NCBI GenBank assembly: GCA_030998225.1
Contig: JAPYXD010000678.1
Span: 3,630,501-3,694,500, forward strand
DNA: 64,000 nucleotides
Origin: Diplolepis rosae
Taxonomy: Eukaryota; Arthropoda; Insecta; Hymenoptera; Diplolepididae
Reading direction: 5' to 3'
Positions 22,701-32,737 of the stretch are shown piece after piece. The translations under genes and the position numbers were made by a program. The notes below the pieces were generated by a model. The model was not told the origin of the DNA. It worked only from the letters and a program-made list of their open reading frames with translations, and searched no databases. How positions within the stretch are numbered: the first letter of the stretch is position 1; each line of letters opens with the position of its first letter.

Positions 22701-25092
22701 TTACTTTACATTTTAAAGATTGATAGACTAACATAAATAATGAGTAAACCCAAAATTTGAGATCTTTTCATGCATTATTTAAAAAGTTATAGGATAAACA
22801 AAAAACAAATATGTTTTTGTTCTTTTTCAATTATTCAAAAACTGAAACTAGGAAAAATTCTGAAAAAAGTTACACAAACGTATTATTAGATGGCCGATGT
22901 AGTAGCATGTTTTGTAAAAATTTTCACTTCAAATTTAATAACAAAAAATTTTTTTTTTCGGACAAAAGTGGTGAATTGAGTTTTGGAAAGAGAAAAAAGT
23001 CGACTGGAGCCATATCAAGTTAATACGGTGGTTTTTCGATGATATTTCTTGAATTTTTGGTCAGAAATTCGATCACAATAATAGCCATGTGAGATGGTGC
23101 ATTATCGTGGTCGAGCAGCAACGCCTTTTATACCGAAACAATCGTTTAAAATGGTACGTATTGATTCGTGAGACACAGAAAGTTCAGCGGCTATCTCTCT
23201 TAATCTTAAATGGGGATTTTTAATCCCCAGTTTCTTCACTTACGCGATGTTAACTTCAGTTGAAGACGTTGATGGCCAACCAGAGCGAGGCAAATCTTCC
23301 ACCACATCTCGATCGCTTTTGAATGCACTGTGCCACTCATATGCAGGTGTTTTTGCTAAAGCCGATTCACCGTTAGCCTTCTGTAACAGTTTCAGCGATT
23401 CTGCACACGAGATTCCATTTGCAATGCAAAATTTGAGACAAATTCTTTGTTCGATATTCTTATCCATTGGAAAAATCGCGAAACACACTTGAGATAAACT
23501 GACAACATCGAGCACTGTGAACAAATTAAATGACAGATCGCGCTCGAACTCCAGGTCAGTATAGGGGACAGTGGTGGCAACTTAGCATCAAAAAGGTTCT
23601 TGACAATCTCTTTAAGCGGGCTTCTTAAATGATCAATTCCTGGTACTTCTTTGACGGAATGTATATGTACACTACCGGTCAAAATTGTGGGACCACCTGT
23701 TTTTCGATGATTGCTCAAATTATCTTAATTTTAATTCTGTGAGTGATAAAATTTGTTCTCTTAATGAATTGAATGCCATCAAAATTCTCTATAAAATACG
23801 TCCAGAATGAAGTGGTTTCGTTAAATTTTACAGAAGGTATTGCAAAAAAAGTCAAAATTTCCACGTTTTCTTAAATGTTAAATTACCTCCCAAATAATCA
23901 ACATTTTTTTATATTCTCGGACTCATTTTAAAGCTAAATTTCTACAAAATCGCAGCAAATTGTCATTACAAATGTATAATTTTTTTCTTGCATAATGCAC
24001 GAGATTAAAGTTTGAATAAAAAGGTGGAAAAACTTCAATATTGCTTTTGCTGAGAAAAACATTTTTATAAGATATATAAAACAAATAATCATGAATTTTC
24101 TATAGAATTCCCTTAAAATATATATTTATATGATTTTTATCATGATTTTCCTACAAATGAAATGTTTTCGAATTTTTGCTTCTTTTTTGTTACAATTTTA
24201 ACTCTTTGCACTATGCATGAAAAAAATTATACATTTATGATAATTTACTGCGATTCTGTAGAAATTTAGCTTCAAAATGAGTCGAAGAATATAAAAAAAT
24301 GTTGATTATTTGGGAGGAAATTTTGACTTTTTTTGCAATACCTTCTTCAAAATTTAACAAAACATCTTCATTTTGGACTCATTTTATAGAGAATTTTGAT
24401 GTCATTCACTTCATTAAGAGAACAAATTTTATCACTCACAGAATTAAAATTAAGATAATTTAAGCAATCATTGAAAGACGGGTGGTCCCACATGTTTTGA
24501 CCGGTATATATATATGTATGTAAATTAACCACACCATCTTAGTTAAACTAATCAAATTTATAGTAGCTTTTGCTAAAATCCAGTAGTGGGGGCGTATTGG
24601 TTATAATTACTGTATAGATTTCTTTCAGTGTATTCAAATAAAAAATCTTGAAAGCAATTATCAGCAGTATCTTAAAGCATAAGTTCATAGTTTGGAAGAT
24701 AATTATATTATTTGACATTGTTCATCACGGGAAAGTTAATAACTAAAAGCTGTTTATTCTAGTTTCCCGAGGGCAGTATATTAGTAATAGGTGGGAAAAT
24801 TATAGCAATTAGGAATTCTGAAGAAAAAGCTACTTGTAGATTCAACAGAATTCCCTATTATACCAAATTAAGAATTGAGACAATGTTGGAAATAGAGGAT
24901 GAAAGAACGTCTAAAGTCGGTTCGTATGAAATGTTTATTTATCATCTGAAGTTAACTTTTGAGCAAGTATGGCTATCTATACGTTTTTTAAGTAACGTAG
25001 AAAAAGTAAATGACCCAGTAATCATCAGTGTACCAGTGATCGTCATTCTACTCTTGAAATTTGACAAAGTACTGAAAAACTATTTTACCTGA
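16757..25092 (+). CDS. SPH-C: trypsin-fold pseudo-protease, exons 2-5 (no leader exon found)
   Basis: Exons: 16757-17046, 22087-22191, 22400-22489, 24763-25092. Acceptors, donors and phases match SPH-A exon by exon. Exon 2 has the C..C pair 16 apart (ICLGVLIRSNWIFVTTSC) with Ser in the catalytic His position. Exon 3 ends GWNKR where SPH-A has GWGQT. Exon 5 begins FPEGSILV, so the Ser195 position is lost too. Exon 5 continues some 38 residues beyond the SPH-A stop and has a hydrophobic patch (VIISVPVIVILLL) near the end, a possible membrane anchor. I find no signal-peptide exon between SPH-A and exon 2. Introns 2 and 4 hold transposons. It could be a separate gene with a diverged leader, an alternative 3' set for the leader at 5110, or a decaying copy. 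Confidence 0.6.
17590..18489 (+). pseudogene. DDE_4-like (Harbinger/IS5-like) transposase remnant with SWIM-like finger
   Basis: Inside SPH-C intron 2, broken frames carry motifs of DDE_Tnp_4 nucleases: FVLDRGFRDVVKDLE (second catalytic Asp region) at about 17780-17830, then VEAVHDMLK (the Glu helix) near 17935. The longer frame 17977-18489 continues with an alpha-helical tail and ends with a C-x-C..C-x-H pattern (ACEC, then GCCSHIA) that looks like a SWIM zinc finger. Several stops separate the pieces, so it is dead. Family naming is moderate confidence; I recognise the motifs, not a specific element. Confidence 0.55.
18490..20060. other. GC-richer block of unclassified repeat with poly-C tracts
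   Basis: From about 18600 to 19740 the composition is clearly richer in G+C than the flanks. Three long C runs occur within 400 bp (about 19230-19243, 19539-19547, 19590-19602). At 19935-20015 a phrase like GACCCACGATAATAAAGCACCC is repeated imperfectly. Frames on both strands are short and broken and match nothing that I recognise. It is probably a decayed retroelement in SPH-C intron 2. Confidence 0.35.
20061..21778. other. Intron sequence of SPH-C, nothing recognised
   Basis: AT-rich sequence with no supported coding region. A CGGCAACACTG string at about 20630 resembles a hAT terminus, but no partner end is seen. Confidence 0.3.
21779..22013. mobile_element. Candidate MITE, ~235 bp
   Basis: Imperfect inverted ends: the left reads TGTCACAAAGAAGGGGACCT and continues AAAGCTGCAA; the right is the complement of TGTCACGATGAAAGGACCTT, continuing GGGCTGCAA. 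No coding content. It lies just upstream of SPH-C exon 3. A target duplication is not evident. Confidence 0.45.
22950..23524 (-). pseudogene. Mariner transposase pseudogene
   Basis: The minus-strand frame 23240-23524 contains the mariner N-terminal helix-turn-helix (MDKNIEQRICLKFCIANGIS) and the linker (EWHSAFKSDRDVVEDLPRSG). Leftwards, in broken frames, are pieces of the C-terminal half near 22980-23040, a degenerate form of the PPYSPDLAP-DFFLF motif with an internal stop. The central catalytic part is mostly deleted. Ends not identified. Confidence 0.7.
23673..24506. mobile_element. Foldback DNA element with ~300-bp TIRs
   Basis: Left end TACCGGTCAAAATTGTGGGA and right end complement (..TCCCACATGTTTTGACCGGTA) open inverted arms of about 300 bp (about 23673-23985 and about 24200-24506). 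Shared blocks include CTCCCAAATAATCAACATTT and TCTCTTAATGAATTGAATG. The ACCGGTCAAAA..GGGACCACC end resembles Tc1-type termini. No transposase. Probably a non-autonomous Tc1-like foldback element. Confidence 0.75.
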
Positions 25093-25162
25093 AGTATTTT
25101 ACAACAACTGATAGTACGACTTAATAACATGGATTATAAAAAATGGTCAAAATCAATGATAC

Positions 25163-25168
25163 AATAAA
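25163..25168 (+). terminator. Candidate poly(A) signal of SPH-C
   Basis: AATAAA 70 bases beyond the SPH-C stop codon (25090-25092). Confidence 0.35.
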
Positions 25169-25782
25169 ATGTAAGATTATTTGTATACCGATTACTGAAA
25201 CTAAAATACCGACTATTGGGACACTTACCTTATCTAACTTGTAATTACGTGTCTTTACGACGAATTTGATGCTACATCAATTTTTGGTGTCAAAAGCAGA
25301 TCTCACATAAAAAAAATTAATCATCCTTGTATAACCTTGAAAAATGGCCTCTACATCAGTCATTACCTGTGTTTTTTCCCATTTATAAATATCAACACCT
25401 TTAGTCTTGAGAATTTTTATTACAAAATTTATATTTAATAAGATATTCAAATGTCCCAATTCTTATGGTTCACCGGATTCAGAAATTTTCCCATTTGGCT
25501 CCGATCTGAAATGAGACGTGGGCCTAAACTGGAAACTGGCTGAGAGGTTGAAAATCCGACAAAAGAAGTTGATAAAATCTGTTCCCTAAGTCGGACCCAG
25601 ATTGTACGTGGCGTTTTATTTTGAATTAGGTGATTTCGTTCCCCACTCGGGACCTCGGTAAAATTTCTGCACGGGTCCCTTTATGCTATACACAGTATTT
25701 ACATTACGTTTATCGCTCACACAAAATTTATTTTTAGCCTTGAGTGGATTGCAGAATAGGTTATATAACACAGTACTCAATA
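25169..25782. other. Intergenic, no gene
   Basis: The string CCGACTATTGGGACACTTACCTTA at about 25208 resembles the right end of the element at 3699-4824, but no matching left end is seen. Otherwise nothing is recognised. Confidence 0.3.
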
Positions 25783-26795
25783 GGTTTCCGGTCTGACTAA
25801 GAAAAACACAATTTTCTTTAGAACTTCGACTTTATTCATCAAAATAGTTTCCTTCAAGCGTTAAACATTAATTTCAACGCTTTTCTAACATTTCAATGCC
25901 TTTTTTGTAGAATGATTTGTCTTTGCTCTCAATATAGGCCTTATTTTCGGTAATCACTTCTTGATTGGAACCAAATCTCTTTCCCTGGAGCATTTTTTCT
26001 AGGTCAGCAAAGATCCAGCAGTCGCTGGGGGCAAGATCTAGAGAATATGGTGGGTGAGGAAGCAATTCGAAGCTTAATTCATTCAATTTGACCATCATTT
26101 TCATGGGCTTATGGTACGGCCATTGTTTCAGGTGTGTAGTGATGAATACATGTTTCACTCATTGACACATACTGACGCAGAAAATACTTTTTACCTCGCT
26201 TGAACAAATCCAAACAGCGGTCTGAATCCTCGACACGTTATTTATTTTGATCGAGTGTGAGCAAACGCGGCACCCACTTCGAAAACAACATACACATCCC
26301 CAAAGATTCGTGCAAAATTGTAAACACACTACCTTCTACTATCTTTATCGTGTCATGCGATCTCATGCAACTTTAATTTACGATGGCCCAAAACTATTTT
26401 GTAGAGTTTTGTTATATTTTCCGTAACAACTGCTGATTTTGGGCGACCAGAGCGCTCAGCGTCGTCACTGTTTGTACGGCCGCATTTAAATTCGGCATAC
26501 CAGCCGATGATTGTTGATTTCCCTGGTGCAGAGTCCCCATCACGCTTATCAAGCCACTGCTTTTCTTCGACAGTTTTTTCTTTTCATTAAAAAGCAATCT
26601 TTGATCAACACTCGAAACTCTTGTTTATCCATTGTTTTGAAAATGACAAAATTTGCTTCACCAAAACACTGTAACTTCTGAACTAAACGTCAGATTGTCA
26701 TGAAATTTTGACACTTAACGTTTGAAGGTTGGTACTATCCAGAAATCATATGGATTTGACAACAGTGGTGCTATCTATATGTCACACTGGAAACT
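25783..26795 (-). mobile_element. Mariner, degenerate (~1.0 kb)
   Basis: Inverted ends (left GGTTTCCGGTCTGAC, right complement of AGTTTCCAGTGTGAC) lie between TA at 25781-25782 and 26796-26797. Transposase pieces lie on the minus strand. About 300 bp shorter than a full mariner. Confidence 0.8.
25832..26635 (-). pseudogene. Mariner transposase pseudogene
   Basis: The N-terminus starts near 26632 (MDKQEFRVLIKDCFLMK) and then shifts frame. Broken pieces follow through 26410. The C-terminal part is open at 25874-26158, with LLPHPPYSLDLAPSDCWIF (Pro of the YSPD motif changed to Leu) and the LEKMLQGKRFGSNQEV tail. The central region with the first catalytic Asp is largely missing. Not functional. 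Confidence 0.75.
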
Positions 26796-29025
26796 TATTG
26801 AATGATGTGTTATGAGTGCGAGAAAGAAGAGTTTATACGATGACTTCCTGCTGTCACAGTTGCACTCAATAGGCATATTCCACAATCTACACTTGTTAAC
26901 TATGCAAATGCACATAATGATATACCATAATAAAATGGTACGTTGATGGAAAAACTTGGCGTTGGGGTCCAAAAATGATTAAGTCGGTTTAATCAGACGT
27001 TTCGATACAGATCGGATCCCTCATCAATGATATTTATTATAAAATTTAGAAGATATTAAAAAGGGGTGATGCTAATTTCACATTTTTAGGAATAACTATA
27101 GTACTTAAACATATAATACAAAAAGCGAGTACTTGATATGGTAAATTATACTTATAAATCAAAATGGAAGATTTGGATATTTGACTAGAAGAAAAGGTGT
27201 AATTAAATTTATTTCTTTGGTGTGAAGCTGTTGTGACGTCCTAATGTTTAATTTGGTAAATAATTCCTAGCTAAAAGTCTAGAGTCTATTGCCCTATCTA
27301 CATTCCTCACTTTATTTTTGAATGGTTAAAAAAATTTCCGGGTTGAGGACAAGCCAATAAATTTCATGAAAATTATCAAACAAGAACAATATTTATTAAT
27401 TTTTAAAGAGAACATAAAATAATTTTATCTATGCGACTTTTATTAATTTTTCAATTTGGTTGCAGTTAAGTGTTTTTCTTCCGGTGGGTGTGTACTGTTT
27501 CTCCAACCTTTAAGTAAAACACAACTCTTGTGAGTTTGACAGAGATTATGAAAAAAGAACGAAAGTTGAAGGAGTTACATTTATATTTTTTTTATTAACT
27601 TTTTAAGTAAAATCCCTTAGCGAATGATATCAGTAAAATCCTCGTGTAAGTTCCTAATATTCAGTTATATTTCGAATTGATTGGGAAGATGCACGTATAT
27701 TTATGTAAAAGTTGTGAACTTGAATTTATAAAGTAGGACTTGTATCGACCCTCAAATAATAATCCTGAGTTATTATTTCTGGACCCTAAAGCCAATTATT
27801 AACATCAACATCGTATTCAATGACAATAACATTAGTTGATATTGTTTTTAGTAAAATATAACATTTGTTGTGAGAAATTAATCATCAATTACATTTTTTT
27901 CATTGTTATAATTCGATATTATAATTAGTAATAATAATAATATTACCAATAGGAATAATTTCATAATTTAGATGAAATTAATATAGGTGACAATAATGAT
28001 AACATCGTTGAAATTGTCCTTAAGTCTTAAACCTCGCTATGAGAACTTGAAACGTTGAGTTCTCATGGATAGAATAACGTAGTCGCTATAACCAGTGCAG
28101 CAAACTTCACACTCGTTGAATCCGTTGTGTTTTGTTTCGAGTAATGCATTTTATTTTTCATAGCAACTGTTAGCAACTCTTTTGAGAATTTGATTTGATG
28201 TAACTGTAGAACGGGTCGAAACTGTGATTTTAAATCCTACTATAATTTTAAAGTTTAAACCCGCTCTACAGATACCAACAATAAGATTTTCAAAAGAGGT
28301 GCTATGAAAAATACAATTTTCCACGTAGTGATTTCATGCATTTGATTTTAGGTATTTGATTTTACATAACCTTATAATTGATACTTACATATAGTGACTG
28401 TGATTACATTACTTAGTCACGGCGACCACTTTTAGTACCTACACAGACGGGTCGACCATTGCTTGAATTTAAACACAAAAAGTAGTTAAGGACATTTTCA
28501 ACTACATGTTACGTCATAAACGTAACATTTCTCTTCTTAAAAGATCTCCTCGTTTCATGTAAGGATCGAAAAGATCCTCTCTAAGGGATGAGGAAAAGTC
28601 AGTGATTGAGAATGGTTAATGATATAAAATATATTTATTAGCGATAAAAATATGTTGAGTAAGCACCATGGAAATGAAAATTGAATTCTATTATTAAAGT
28701 ACCCTTGTCATTACCCTGAGTTGTAATTTGCTTGATGATTAATTGAGTCCAGTACACTGAGGGAAATCGGCTTTGGTTCCTGTGCACGTAGCACATAAAT
28801 TTTTTGTACAGTAGTTGCCTTGACCAAAAAAGTTCAGAGAAGCTACTACTTTTACAGTTATCATGACAGTAATTTGGACTTTTTTGTGTATTCGGTTGTT
28901 GTGCCCAAAGTTGATGATTAGAATGAGCTTTATACGTACCCCAACGGTTAGTACACATACATTTTCTTTATATGTACTGCCAAGCTCCTTTGGTTACTAC
29001 AACCCCAGCGTTCGCTGCTGCGCTA

Positions 29026-29221
29026 CACTGAGAAAAAAATTTATCCAACAAAACTTTTTTTGTTGTCCTGACAAAATATTTTGTTGTCTCAATAAAACAT
29101 TTTGTTTAAGTAACAAAATTTGATTGATATAGCAAAATGTTTTGTTGGCACAGAAAAGAATTTTGTTAGCTAAATACTAACAAAATATTTTTGTTGATTT
29201 GACAAAACTGTTTTCTCAGTA
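29026..29221. mobile_element. CACTGAGAAAA MITE, copy 1
   Basis: A 196-bp element with ends CACTGAGAAAA and TTTTCTCAGTA next to TA on each side, nearly identical to 32273-32469. Inside, AACAAAA-type phrases and the palindrome CAAAATATTTTG recur every 20-30 bp in both orientations. Likely a Tc1/mariner-type MITE by the TA target. Confidence 0.8.
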
Positions 29222-30854
29222 TAGACAAATCAAGTATAACTTTCATTTTTTACGACGAGGTAAGCCTGTCGTGACAATTCTTTCTAAATGATAAACGAAT
29301 TTGTTCGGGGACAATGCAATGCGTTCCAATGTTATCATTATAAATATATAAATAGCATTATACCGGATTATTGCTCTAGATCTTTCCGGTGAAACTTTAT
29401 TTTTTCTAATCACATTGAATTCGTATTTTGATAACTAAGAGAACCATACCTATAACCTCAAAAAGAATTTTGGCTGGGTATTTACTATCCATAGACAATT
29501 CATTACTTGGTCATTTTAAGGACGTTCTCTTGAAAATCACTTTTCTTTAGATTTCTTTCAAACTTCGTAAATAAGTACTTTTTACCATGATCTACAAAGC
29601 GGTAAAAAGATTAGCATCAAGACCGGTACTTAAAATCGAGAAATTAAACTCTAAAGTTGAATCTCTTAACACGTGTTAGATAGGCGTAGTTCAGTTTTGC
29701 GATACCTTTCTTTACATTAAAAGCACAATTTTCTTTAGATTTTTTTGGAAAACTAGTATATTATACTAGAGATTATAAGGAATCGTATGCCATCATAAAA
29801 AATACGTGTACCGGCACTACTTTTAAAGATATACGTTGTTGAAACTCGCAGTTGCACAAATTCTTAGCCGGCTTGCTGAAGCAAATATGGTGACTTGGCA
29901 ACACAGTATCAACAGCGCGCGCGTACGCTTACATTTGACATTGCTTCCAGAGCTTTGTTTTTACGAGCAGCTGATTTTTGTGAAATAAAAAATCCATTTT
30001 TGTTGCGAAATTTATTATAAATCTTATTAGTATTTACAAACTGTCAATAAACTCATAATATAACCTCTCTCACACCATATGCTTTCGACTCGATATGAGA
30101 AAGACAGGAAAGCGGTGTTGCCAAATCCACAAATCGACGCAGAAGACACATTTTGTTACTTTTGCGCATAAACGGTGCTCAACTCATTCGGTTAGAAAGC
30201 TTAACAGTAATCCCACTACCTATAATAGAGTAGGATGAGCACATCTACGGGCAAGAGAACGTCCTTAACTAAACTATATGCGCGGCTTTACGATGGACTT
30301 TGGTCCCTATAACCGCAGCGCTTACGGTATTTCAAGTACCAGAATCGTGGTCTCAGTAACGTTCCTTGCAGTTGGAGTAAACACTTTTCCAAAGTATGAC
30401 AGCCACTACCATGATTGTCATGACAACTTTAACATTTTTTGTAAAGACAATTTTAACAAAAAAACTTTGGTTCGTGAAACCCGAAATTTCTCTCAGTGTA
30501 AAGCGAATGTGGTAACTTGAGTCGTCGTTGTAATCTTTGAGATAAATGTTGTCAGATGGGAAATCCGTAGTCCAGCCGGTTGATATAGTTGATTCTATGC
30601 TCCCAGTTTCAAAGAGAATTTGGGAGGCGATTCCCCTTCACTTTTTAAAGTCGTTGAACTCAGCATCGAGTTAGAATTAGTCTGGCTAGCGGTAAAATCT
30701 GATGAGGCTGGACTAGGCTGGACTGAACTCGTTGTGGAACTGGACTAGACTCGCGGTGTAGAGATGATGGTACTGGACTGGACTCGTGTTGGTTACATTG
30801 TAGAAATCGGATGTTGACTGACTGACTGAACTGATCTCTATTGGAACTTTCGCT

Positions 30855-31240
30855 TTTTATAGAACTTTGAAAAGTCACCTATGGTGGGAGTAAAAAACAA
30901 GGTGTACCATCTTTTCCATATTTGGTATTGAAGCTTAAGATCGGATGAGTTGCCTCCTCTGATGACTTGCGCTCCGATTAAATTTATTACCTGGCATTAG
31001 TGCCGCAGTCAAATATATCAATTCTATTATATCTGCTTTTCGATTCTAACGAAAAGGTCAACTACTGTGGAAGTAAAAACGAGGTGTACGATCTTTTCCA
31101 TATTTCGGTATTGAAGCTTAAGGTCGAACGAGTTGCCTTCACCGATGACTCACGTTCCGATGAAATTTATTACCTGGCGTTAATGTCACAGACAAATATA
31201 TCTATTTAAATCTGCCTTTCGATTTTAACGATCCTCTTAT
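30855..31240 (+). repeat. Tandem repeat, period ~183 bp
   Basis: The phrase AATTTATTACCTGGC starts at 30981 and again at 31164. The sequences before each copy (a GAAGTAAAAACGAGGTGTAC-like block, then CCATATTTCGGTATTGAAGC) match throughout. Roughly two units are present. Confidence 0.75.
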
Positions 31241-31594
31241 TTCTTATTAGATCTTGCTGCTGAGTCGATATAATCAAGGACGTGGTAATGTTGCCTTGAT
31301 CCCTTCATTTGTTCCTTAATTTGTTTGTTACTCTAGGTGGTAGAGTCGCGGGACGTGACATACATATATCACGTCACTATGCCCAGGATTTTTTCTCAAT
31401 GTACGGATAGGATATACCAAAATATATATACATATTTCAAAATAGTTTTTAAATATTTTTTAGGTAAAATAGTTTTAAAAATGCCTAATGGCCTCAATGA
31501 AGCTTTTTCAATTCTAGATTTTAATAAATATCACTGATGAGGGCCTCAATCTGAGCCAAAACGTTTGATTAAATCGACTTAATCATTTTTGGAC

Positions 31595-32272
31595 TTTATT
31601 AAAATTGAGGTTCAATACAACTTACACTACTTTCAATTAATAATATAAAATTGTGTTTCGCCCCATGTAATGTAACATACTATTAAATTGAATGTTTATT
31701 AAATTCTAATCCAAATTAAATTTTAATACAGCACCATATTATTCAAGATTAAGTGGATATTCTACTCAAGCGGCCGAAAAAAAATCGTTATTTCAAATTA
31801 TTGTTCAAAGAAAACCATCCAATATTTTGAATCGCGACTTTTACAGGTTATTGTACAAGATATAAACTAACAAAAATGACTTTGATCTTAATGAAAATGT
31901 TTATTAATGTTTTTATGGCAACGTCTTGAAGTTGAGCCTGCAAAAAATGTTGCTCCATGGTGGACACGATTCTGCTCGTTTGAAAAACCGGATACAGCGG
32001 ATGAAATTTCTCATATAAAAAATAGACTTGTGATTATCGTCTGAACCTCAGAAAAAAAAATTTTGATCAAAAGTGTGGTTCAGGCGATAACTATACGTTT
32101 ATTGAGTAAGCTCAAAAAATTCCAGCACAATTGAAGAATTTTTTTTTTTTACCATGTCGACCATTCCGAAAATAATGGTTTTTAGAAAAAAGAATTTAAA
32201 GATTGACAAGCACGATACTTACAAATGATGTACCTTACGGTCAATCACCAATTCGCAAATACTTCATAAATA
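31595..32272. other. Intergenic or 5' flank of SPH-D, no gene
   Basis: AT-rich. I looked here for a signal-peptide exon for SPH-D (ATG, hydrophobic run, phase-1 donor) and found none that is convincing. Confidence 0.3.
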
Positions 32273-32469
32273 CACTGAGAAAAAAATTTATCCAACAAAA
32301 CTTTTTTTGTTATCCTGACAAAATATTTTGTTGTCCCAACAAAACATTTTGTTTAACCAACAAAATTTGTTTGATATAGCAAAATGTTTTGTTGGCACAA
32401 CAAAAGATTTTTGTTAGCTAAATACTAACCAAATATTTTTGTTGATTTGACAAAACTGTTTTCTCAGTG
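32273..32469. mobile_element. CACTGAGAAAA MITE, copy 2
   Basis: A 197-bp element with perfect end motif CACTGAGAAAA..TTTTCTCAGTG and TA at 32271-32272 and 32470-32471. Differs from copy 1 at only some positions. Confidence 0.85.
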
Positions 32470-32737
32470 TATGTGGAGAAAAAAAATCGATTTTTTGATA
32501 CGTGTTGAGTAAAATATCCCTTAATTGAATAACAAAAATAACTTTCCGGTTTTCTCGGATAATCTGTCATAAATATTTTAATAATAGTATATTATGCAAC
32601 CTTCACCGAATTCATACATTTTACGATTCTCTGAAGCCTATATCTATGGTTTGGTGTCTGTCTCTTCATTAGTCAATATGGTGAACAAAAAGTTTTCAAC
32701 AATAGGTTTTTTCCTCTTTCTAAAATTTGATAATTGA

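Larger units (their letters stand above)
22556..24598. mobile_element. Outer TIR element with nested insertions
   Basis: About 95 bp at 22556-22650 is the reverse complement, with mismatches, of about 24505-24598; the shared core is AAGATGGTGTGGTTAATTTA. Between the ends lie a mariner remnant and a foldback element. Removing those leaves little but the inverted ends, so the carrier was a short MITE. It occupies most of SPH-C intron 4. Confidence 0.65.
28507..31360. mobile_element. LTR-type insertion with 4-bp TSD TACA
   Basis: Starts TGTTACGTC and ends GGGACGTGACA, with TACA repeated at 28503-28506 and 31361-31364. The first ~90 and last ~16 bp resemble the solo LTR at 5962-6801. There is no gag or pol. 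At 2.85 kb it is too long for the sister LTR, and it contains a MITE (29026-29221) and a tandem repeat. Best read as a solo LTR of a related family swollen by later insertions. Confidence 0.65.
26966..31594. mobile_element. TIR element carrying a nested LTR insertion
   Basis: About 75 bp at 26966-27040 (GTCCAAAAATGATTAAGTCG and onward through CCCTCATCAATGATATTTAT) is the reverse complement, with mismatches, of about 31520-31594. Subtracting the LTR insertion at 28507-31360 leaves about 1.8 kb with no frame that I recognise (27050-28506 and 31365-31520 are AT-rich). A target duplication is not clear. Confidence 0.6.

Noticed and set aside
29890..30125. GGCAACAC and GTGTTGCC strings that resemble hAT ends
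   Set aside because: They face the wrong way to bound one element and no 8-bp duplication is found.
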